This document shows, piece after piece, positions 58,575 to 64,000 of a DNA stretch of 64,000 bases. The translations under genes and the position numbers were made by a program. Source of the stretch: an uncultured Eubacteriales bacterium. GTDB taxonomy: Bacteria; Bacillota; Clostridia; Oscillospirales; Oscillospiraceae. Numbering within the stretch: position 1 is the stretch's first letter; each line of letters starts with the position of its first letter. The notes below the pieces were generated by a model, which was not told the origin of the DNA, ran no database searches, and saw nothing but the letters and a program-made list of their open reading frames with translations. The stretch is from contig UQWH01000004.1 of the NCBI GenBank assembly GCA_900544705.1, forward strand, positions 1 to 64,000. The letters are read 5' to 3'.

Positions 58575-59831
58575 ATGATGAAGAAAGTTATCGCATTGCT
58601 TCTCGCTCTCACCATGATCGCCGCCCTGTTCGTTGGCTGCGCGAAGAATGATGAGAAGCCCTCGGAGGACAACAAGCCCTCTGAAAGCACCCCCGCAAGC
58701 TCCGACGACAACAACGAGCCTGCCAATACCGACCCGATCAAGATCGGCAGCATTCAGGACCTTTCCGGCAGCGCTTCCATCGCGGGCCAGCCGCAGGCAT
58801 GGGGCGTTGAGTACGCTGTCCGCCTCATCAATGAAAACGGCGGCATCAACGGCCGTCAGATCGAGCTGTACACCCGCGACTGCCAGAACGATGCCGAAGT
58901 CGGCGTGACCTGCTACCGCGAGCTCGTCGATGAGATCGGCGTGTGCGCCATCATCGGACCGGCTCTGTCCAACCCCGCTTCCGCATGGGTCGAGCTGGCC
59001 ACCGAGGACAAGATCCCCATCGTCGGCCACTTCATGGACGACCTCTGCACCACCGACCCCGACACCGGCGACGCATATCCTTATATGTTCCTGGCTGAGC
59101 CGTCCTGCGCCGTGCAGAGCTACATCGTTGCCGAATACGCAATGACCAAGCTGAACGTCAAGACCACCGCCACCCTGTACAACACCTCCAACGCCTTCGC
59201 GGTTGCCCATGAGACTCCGTTTGTTGACTACATGAAGAACAACGGCGGCGAAGTCCTCACCGAGGAAACCTTCGGCTGGACCGACACCGACTACTCCGCA
59301 CAGGCACAGAAGATCGCCGCCCTGAACCCGGATGCCGTTTTCCTCTGCGACTATGCCGCTCAGGTCTCCGCCGCTTACGACAACCTGCGTGACGCCGGCT
59401 ATACCGGCATCATCCTCGGTGCCAACACCCTGTGCACCCCGTTCGACACCCTTGTCAAGAACGAGATCAAGGACGTCTACTTCGTTCAAAACTATGATCT
59501 GCCCGAGGGCAAGATCGGCGAACTGACCGACATCCACATGAAGGAAACCGGCACTGCGTTCCGCAGCACCAACGTCGGCTTCGGCTGGGACGCCATGCAG
59601 GTTCTTGCCAGCGCCATGCTCCAGGCAAAGGAGCCTACGGACGGCGAAGAAGTCCGTGGCATTCTTGAGAACAACACGAAGGACGTGGAGTCCTGCGGCG
59701 GCGAAATGATCACCATTGATCCGTCCATCCATCGTCCGACCCGTGACATGAAGATGTACATCGCAAGCTATGACGACAGCGGCGCTCTGGTCTATCTTGA
59801 TCTGCTGTCCTCCGACTACAAGGCGAACTAA
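58575..59831 (+). CDS. Liv-type ABC transporter substrate-binding lipoprotein
   Basis: About 418 residues. The start is taken at ATG 58575 after GGAGG; the next ATG is equally possible. The lipobox LFVGC follows an MKKVIALLLALTMIAA signal. The mature part is a type I periplasmic fold with DPIKIGSIQDLSGSASIAGQ and ENGGINGRQIEL, the Leu/Ile/Val-binding pattern. Despite the family name, neighbours (LacI, Gfo/Idh, NagB-like) point to a sugar-derived or amide ligand rather than amino acids; this is inference. Confidence 0.9.
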   Translation: MMKKVIALLLALTMIAALFVGCAKNDEKPSEDNKPSESTPASSDDNNEPANTDPIKIGSIQDLSGSASIAGQPQAWGVEYAVRLINENGGINGRQIELYTRDCQNDAEVGVTCYRELVDEIGVCAIIGPALSNPASAWVELATEDKIPIVGHFMDDLCTTDPDTGDAYPYMFLAEPSCAVQSYIVAEYAMTKLNVKTTATLYNTSNAFAVAHETPFVDYMKNNGGEVLTEETFGWTDTDYSAQAQKIAALNPDAVFLCDYAAQVSAAYDNLRDAGYTGIILGANTLCTPFDTLVKNEIKDVYFVQNYDLPEGKIGELTDIHMKETGTAFRSTNVGFGWDAMQVLASAMLQAKEPTDGEEVRGILENNTKDVESCGGEMITIDPSIHRPTRDMKMYIASYDDSGALVYLDLLSSDYKAN

Positions 59832-59836
59832 ACGAT

Positions 59837-59937
59837 TCATTCCGGCCGCAATCTTTCGTCATTCGGAATGAGGAACCGAGCGTCCGGTTCCGACCGTGGC
59901 GTCGTCTTCCCGCAGCCCCTGACCGGGCTGCGGGAAG
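59837..59937 (+). other. Three tandem intercistronic hairpins
   Basis: CATTCCG/CGGAATG (about 59837-59869), GGAACCG/CGGTTCC (59871-59890) and CTTCCCGCAGCCC/GGGCTGCGGGAAG (59906-59937, 13-bp stem). None has a T-run. They occupy the 245-bp gap between the binding protein and permease genes and would stabilise the upstream message or reduce read-through. Confidence 0.65.
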
Positions 59938-60076
59938 GGCGTCAGGGGATGTGCTGCAAAACGGGAAAGTCTTCCTGAGTCAGGCAGAGAATCGAGGCAA
60001 AAGATCAGTGATGGATTCTTGCTCTCAATGGGGTGATCCGGTTTTGCGGCATTTCTTTTTATAAAGGAGCGTAATT

Positions 60077-60958
60077 ATGACACTTCAACTACTCGTCAGC
60101 GGCATTTCCCTCGGCGCGGTCTATGCCTTGATCGCAGTGGGCTTTGCCATCGTTTTCAGCATCCTGAAATTCAGTAATTTTGCCCACGGCGGCATGATCA
60201 GCGCCTGCGCTTTCATCGGCTATTTTTTCCAGGCATCCTTCGATAATCCGCCCCCCTTCTATGTTACCGTCCTGTTTACGACCCTGTGCGGCGTCGCAAT
60301 GGCTCTGCTGATCGACACGGTGGCCTACCGCCGCATCCGCAAGAAGCAGGCGCCGACCCTGTACTATTTTCTCGCATCCATTACGGTTGCAATTCTCATT
60401 GAGCAGATTTTGAACGTGTTCTTCGGCAAGAACATCTACGCCTTCCCGGCGGTGTTCTCCAGCACGACTTTCCATATTGGCAGCCTTCGCTTCTCCAGCA
60501 TCGACACCCTGATCCTTGTGATTTCTCTGGTGATTCTGGCGATCCTGCTCTATGTCATCAACAAGACCCGCATCGGCCTTGCCATCCGCGCCGTTGCGAT
60601 CAACCCGGCGGCAAGCCGCCTGATGGGCATCAACTCCAGCGTCGTCATTATGACGGTTTTCGCCATTGCCGGCGCGCTGGCCGGTATCTCCGGCGTGCTG
60701 CTGGGCGCGAAGTATTCTGTCTATCCCTCTCTGGGCGCTTCCATGATGCTCAAGGGCTTCATCGCCTCTGTCATCGGCGGCCTCGGCAGCCTGAGCGGTG
60801 CGATCCCTGCGGCGATCATCCTTGGTGTCGTGGAGATGGTGCTGACCTACTGGCTGGGCTCCCTGTCCACCCCCATTATTCTCTTCGGCATCATGCTGGT
60901 GTTCCTTGCGGTCCGTCCCGAGGGCATTGCCGGCAAGTTTGCCAAGGATAAGGTTTAA
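60077..60958 (+). CDS. Liv-type ABC permease (LivH-like)
   Basis: 293 residues, about eight helices. LLVSGISLGAVYALIAVGFAIVFSILKFSNFAHGG is the LivH N-terminal signature, and VIGGLGSLSGAIPAAIILGVVE near 235 is the ATPase-contact loop. It forms half of the channel with the next gene. AAGGAGCG precedes the ATG. Confidence 0.94.
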   Translation: MTLQLLVSGISLGAVYALIAVGFAIVFSILKFSNFAHGGMISACAFIGYFFQASFDNPPPFYVTVLFTTLCGVAMALLIDTVAYRRIRKKQAPTLYYFLASITVAILIEQILNVFFGKNIYAFPAVFSSTTFHIGSLRFSSIDTLILVISLVILAILLYVINKTRIGLAIRAVAINPAASRLMGINSSVVIMTVFAIAGALAGISGVLLGAKYSVYPSLGASMMLKGFIASVIGGLGSLSGAIPAAIILGVVEMVLTYWLGSLSTPIILFGIMLVFLAVRPEGIAGKFAKDKV

Positions 60959-60969
60959 GGAGGCACGCT

Positions 60970-61875
60970 ATGAGTAATTATCAGCTTTCCCTGATCATGA
61001 TGGCCTGCATTTCCGTCATCACGGTCTGCGGCGTGTTCTCCATGACCAGTCTGGCCGGAATGTTCTCTCTGGGTCAGGCGGCCTATATGTCCATCTGCGC
61101 ATACCTCACCTTCTGCCTTGCAAAGTACCTGACGCTCCCGATCTGGTTCACCGCGGTGATCGGTATCGTGGCCAGCGGCGCGGTCGCGCTGATCATCAGC
61201 CTGCCGACGCTGAAGCTCCGCCGCGACTACTTCGCCCTGCTCTCGGTCGCCTTCGGACAGATGGTCTCTGCGATCGTCATTCTGCTGGGCGACTACACCA
61301 ACGCCTCCATCGGCTTTTCCAAGATTCCGAAGGTCAAGGGCCTTGTGTGGATCATCCTCGGCATCACTGCCGTGATCGTTTTCATGGTGCGCAACCTCAA
61401 ATACTCCCGCTTCGGCCGGATGTGCATCGCGCTCAAGACCGATGAGATCGCCGCCCGCAGCTTCGGCATCGATGTCTACAAGCTGAAGGTCAAAATCTAT
61501 GTGTTGGCTTCCATGATCGCCGCGGTCGGCGGCATCTGCTACGGCCTGCGCAACCGCGTCATTTCCCCGGACGCCTTTGACTGGTCGCTGTCCGCAGAGA
61601 TGCAGATCCTGCTCTTCTTCGGCGGCACGAACTCCCTGACCGGCTCCATCATTTCTGCAGCTGCGCTGAAGGTTCTGCCCGAGTTCCTCAAGGGCATCAA
61701 GCTCTTCGGCATCGACCTGCAGAGCTTCAAAACCGTCATCTACTGCCTGCTGATCATTGTCGTTATCAATTTTCGCACCAAGGGCATTATGGGCGAGCGT
61801 GAGCTGAGCTTCGCATGGCTCAAGCGCACCTCGCAGCGCCGCAGCATGGAGCGGAGCAAGGAGGGAAAATCATGA
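60970..61875 (+). CDS. Liv-type ABC permease (LivM-like)
   Basis: 301 residues. FSMTSLAGMFSLGQAAYMSICAY near the N-terminus and FGGTNSLTGSIISAAALKVLPEFL near residue 220 are LivM features. It starts 11 bp after the LivH-like gene and overlaps the LivG-like gene by 4 bp. It is shorter than LivM proteins with an extra N-terminal region. Confidence 0.94.
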   Translation: MSNYQLSLIMMACISVITVCGVFSMTSLAGMFSLGQAAYMSICAYLTFCLAKYLTLPIWFTAVIGIVASGAVALIISLPTLKLRRDYFALLSVAFGQMVSAIVILLGDYTNASIGFSKIPKVKGLVWIILGITAVIVFMVRNLKYSRFGRMCIALKTDEIAARSFGIDVYKLKVKIYVLASMIAAVGGICYGLRNRVISPDAFDWSLSAEMQILLFFGGTNSLTGSIISAAALKVLPEFLKGIKLFGIDLQSFKTVIYCLLIIVVINFRTKGIMGERELSFAWLKRTSQRRSMERSKEGKS

Positions 61876-62645
61876 GTACCTGTGTTCTGAAACTGGAGCA
61901 TCTGCGCAAGAGCTTCGGCGGCGTCGAGGCAGTCAAGGATTTTTCCTTCTCCATCGACGAGGGCGAGATCGTTGCCATCATCGGCCCGAACGGCGCAGGC
62001 AAAACCACGATCTTCAACCTGATCTCCAAGATCTATCAGCCGGATAATGGCACGCTGACCTTTGCCGGGGAGGATATCACAAAGAAGTCCCAGATCGAGG
62101 TCGCCCGGCTCGGCATTTCGAGAACCTTCCAGAACACCCGCCTGTTTACCGGCCTGAATGTGCTGGACAACGTCAAGGCGGCGCTGGACTTCGACGGGAA
62201 ATACAGCCTGTTTGAAGCAATGTTCCTTCTGCCGCGCCGCTGGAAGCAGGAAAAGGAAACGACCCGCCGTGCAATGGAGTGCCTGAAGCTGCTCAATCTC
62301 GATCAGTATGCCTCCGTGCGCCCGTCGAACCTACCCTACGGCATCCAGCGCCGCGTGGAGATCGCCCGCGCGCTGGTTTCCGACCCGAAGGTCCTGATGC
62401 TGGACGAGCCGGCTGCCGGTCTGAACCCGGAAGAGGTATTCCAGCTGGTGGACTTCATCAAGGAGATCCATGAGAAATATCCCAAGCTCGCCATTCTGGT
62501 CATCGAGCACCGCATGGATCTGGTCATGAACCTCAGCGACTATATCTATGTGCAGGACTTCGGCCAGACCATCGCCAAGGGTGTGCCCGAGGAGATCCAG
62601 AGCAATCCTCTGGTGCTCAAGGCATATCTCGGAGAGGAGGAATAA
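61872..62645 (+). CDS. Liv-type ABC ATPase (LivG-like)
   Basis: About 257 residues from the ATG at 61872, in the ATGA overlap with LivM. Walker A IGPNGAGKT near residue 42, the LivG loop GISRTFQNTRLF near 90, signature NLPYGIQRRVEIA near 158 (LSYGxQRR form) and Walker B VLMLDEPAAGL near 180. The switch His lies in VIEHRMDLVM. It powers the importer with the LivF-like protein. Confidence 0.95.
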   Translation: MSTCVLKLEHLRKSFGGVEAVKDFSFSIDEGEIVAIIGPNGAGKTTIFNLISKIYQPDNGTLTFAGEDITKKSQIEVARLGISRTFQNTRLFTGLNVLDNVKAALDFDGKYSLFEAMFLLPRRWKQEKETTRRAMECLKLLNLDQYASVRPSNLPYGIQRRVEIARALVSDPKVLMLDEPAAGLNPEEVFQLVDFIKEIHEKYPKLAILVIEHRMDLVMNLSDYIYVQDFGQTIAKGVPEEIQSNPLVLKAYLGEEE

Positions 62646-62647
62646 GC

Positions 62648-63367
62648 GTGGGAAATATTCTGGAGATCCGCGGACTGAAGGTTTTTTACGGCGTGCATGA
62701 GGCCGTCTGCGGCGTGGATATGGACATTGCCGAAGGCTCCATCACGGCGATCATCGGCTCCAACGGCGCCGGCAAAAGCACGATCATCAACGCCATTTCC
62801 GGCGCGGTGAAATACGAGGGCGAGATCTTCTGCCGCGGCGCGGCGCTTCCGACCAAGGAAAACCGCGTGGTCCGGCAGGGCGTCGTACAGGTGCCGGAGG
62901 GCAGAAAGATCTTCCCCGGCCTGACCGTCGAGGAAAACCTCCGCGCGGGCGCTTATACCATCCGCGGCCACAAGGAGATCGAGCGCCTGCTGCAGGAGCA
63001 GTATGAGATGTTCCCGCGTCTGGGTGAGCGCCGCCAGCAGGACGCCGGCACGCTCTCCGGCGGCGAGCAGCAGATGCTGGCGATCTGCCGCGGCCTGATG
63101 GCCAAGCCCAAGATCCTGATGCTGGACGAGCCCTCTCTGGGCCTTGCGCCGGTCATCGTAAACGACGTTTTCCGCAATATCCAGCGCATCCGCGACGAGG
63201 GCATCACGGTGATCCTCGTCGAGCAGAACGCCAAAAAGTCCCTGAGCATCTGCGACTATGCCTACGTCATCGAGACCGGCCGCGTGGTCATGTCCGGCAC
63301 CGGCAAGGAAATGCTGGAAAATCCGGAGGTCGCCGCCGCCTACCTCGGTTCCACGAGAAATCAATAA
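62648..63367 (+). CDS. Liv-type ABC ATPase (LivF-like)
   Basis: 239 residues, starting at GTG 62648, 8 nt after GGAGG and 2 bp after the LivG stop. Walker A IGSNGAGKS near 39, VVQVPEGRKIFPGLTVEENL near 82 (LivF signature), LSGGEQQMLAICRGLM near 138 and Walker B ILMLDEPSLGLAP. VEQNAKKSL gives the H-loop equivalent with Gln-Asn, as usual for LivF. Confidence 0.95.
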   Translation: MGNILEIRGLKVFYGVHEAVCGVDMDIAEGSITAIIGSNGAGKSTIINAISGAVKYEGEIFCRGAALPTKENRVVRQGVVQVPEGRKIFPGLTVEENLRAGAYTIRGHKEIERLLQEQYEMFPRLGERRQQDAGTLSGGEQQMLAICRGLMAKPKILMLDEPSLGLAPVIVNDVFRNIQRIRDEGITVILVEQNAKKSLSICDYAYVIETGRVVMSGTGKEMLENPEVAAAYLGSTRNQ

Positions 63368-63380
63368 GGAGAGAAAAAAC

Positions 63381-64000
63381 ATGATTACCAAAAAGGTTGA
63401 AAATCTGCCGGTTTATATCTATGATACCCGTGAGGAAATGGGCGCGGCTGCGGCAAAGGACGCAGCACAGCGCATCAACGACATCATCGCCCGCCGCGGC
63501 GAGGCAAACGTCATCTTTGCCGCCGCTCCCTCCCAGAACGAGCTGCTGGAAAACCTGCTGAAATACGACATCGACTGGTCCAAGGTCCGCGGCTTCCATC
63601 AGGACGAGTACATCGGCATCGACGAGACCGAGCCCGCCGGCTTCGGCTGCTTCCTGCGCAGAGCGATCTTCGACCGCGTGAAGTTCAAAGAGCTGTATTT
63701 CCTGCTGTGCAAGGAGGAGGACGCGGAAAAGAAGTGCGAGGAATACTCCGAGCTTCTGAAGAAATATCCCGCTGATCTCATCTTCCTCGGCATCGGCGAG
63801 AACGGCCATCTGGCCTTCAACGACCCCTCCGTGGCCGACTTCAACGATCCGAAGATCATCAAAATCGTCGAGCTGGACGACGTCTGCCGCCAGCAGCAGG
63901 TCAACGACGGCTGCTTCAAGACCTTTGACGACGTGCCCAAACGCGCGATGAGCCTGTCCATGTCCTACATTATGAATACGCCCGAAGCCATCTGCGTTGT
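63381..64000 (+). CDS. NagB-like sugar-phosphate deaminase/isomerase (cut by window end)
   Basis: The first ~206 residues are present. The ATG at 63381 follows AAGGAGAG. FHQDEYIGIDE near residue 72 matches the catalytic Asp-Glu region of glucosamine-6-phosphate deaminase. FLGIGENGHLAFNDPS near 135 is the second active-site loop, with Asn where classical NagB has Asp, as in a common clostridial and Bacteroides subgroup. It would act on an amino-sugar phosphate or isomerise a related sugar. Its place at the end of the Liv importer operon suggests the importer brings in an amino-sugar-like compound. Confidence 0.85.
   Translation, partial: MITKKVENLPVYIYDTREEMGAAAAKDAAQRINDIIARRGEANVIFAAAPSQNELLENLLKYDIDWSKVRGFHQDEYIGIDETEPAGFGCFLRRAIFDRVKFKELYFLLCKEEDAEKKCEEYSELLKKYPADLIFLGIGENGHLAFNDPSVADFNDPKIIKIVELDDVCRQQQVNDGCFKTFDDVPKRAMSLSMSYIMNTPEAICV

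Noticed and set aside
58345..58578. 77-codon frame in the Liv leader
   Set aside because: It starts inside the -35 box, has no ribosome site and no recognisable features; the region carries a promoter and operators instead.
58575..59831. Straight assignment as a leucine-binding protein
   Set aside because: The fold is LivK-like, but the neighbours are sugar enzymes and a LacI regulator, so amino-acid specificity is not supported.

Overview
The window is GC-rich, gene-dense DNA from what looks like a spore-forming, anaerobic member of the Clostridia, probably Oscillospiraceae. This is inferred from spmA/spmB, an AbrB-like switch protein, strong AGGAGG ribosome sites, a folT-type THF riboswitch, an anaerobic ribonucleotide reductase activase (nrdG), a YesM/YesN-type two-component pair and an LtaS-like sulfatase. 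The species cannot be named from the sequence alone.

Region by region. 1-761: broken IS1182-type transposase and a hairpin-rich spacer. 762-10332: a nutrient-import locus. A solute-binding protein, YesM-type kinase, AraC-type response regulator and Cof phosphatase run leftward, divergent from a solute-binding protein, fused permease and ATPase; the ATPase has an unusual insertion. 10333-13640: dispersed repeats, a zinc-ribbon membrane protein, then bioY and birA facing away from each other across four GGTTTACAA-type boxes, and a nitroreductase. 13802-16652: a small membrane protein, an LtaS-like enzyme, tRNA-Gly(GCC) and an SdpI-like protein. 16689-23562: folT-folC behind a THF riboswitch, argS, spmA-spmB, an AbrB-like regulator, thyA and dihydrofolate reductase.

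23845-33049: a heterodimeric ABC exporter behind a promoter, a 21-codon leader peptide and a terminator (attenuator architecture); a GH2 glycosidase with its MFS transporter; a homocysteine methyltransferase and an M29 aminopeptidase. 33177-38823: a strongly structured RNA ahead of a tightly overlapping operon (PAP2 phosphatase, alpha/beta hydrolase, nrdG, dut, YgiQ-type radical SAM, DUF3786-like). 38822-46387: a 241-bp inverted-repeat element, psd with a Cys-rich partner, two separate potassium-uptake systems around a GtrA-like protein, and a second inverted-repeat element. 46388-53992: an M16C peptidase, a truncated ABC ATPase and a second heterodimeric ABC exporter whose first gene appears to start at ATC just downstream of a 162-bp MITE-like element.

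54360-64000: a sugar-type locus. An AEC transporter, an epimerase, a LacI regulator, a Gfo/Idh oxidoreductase, a complete Liv-type ABC importer (binding protein, two permeases, two ATPases) and a NagB-like deaminase cut by the window end. Two near-identical AGAAAACGTTTTC palindromes, one between the divergent promoters and one in the importer leader, fit control by the LacI protein.

Recurrent themes are hairpins between binding-protein genes and their permeases, several families of small palindromic repeats, and RNA-level control (THF riboswitch, leader-peptide attenuator, unassigned structured RNA). All functional calls are from reading motifs; no database search was run.
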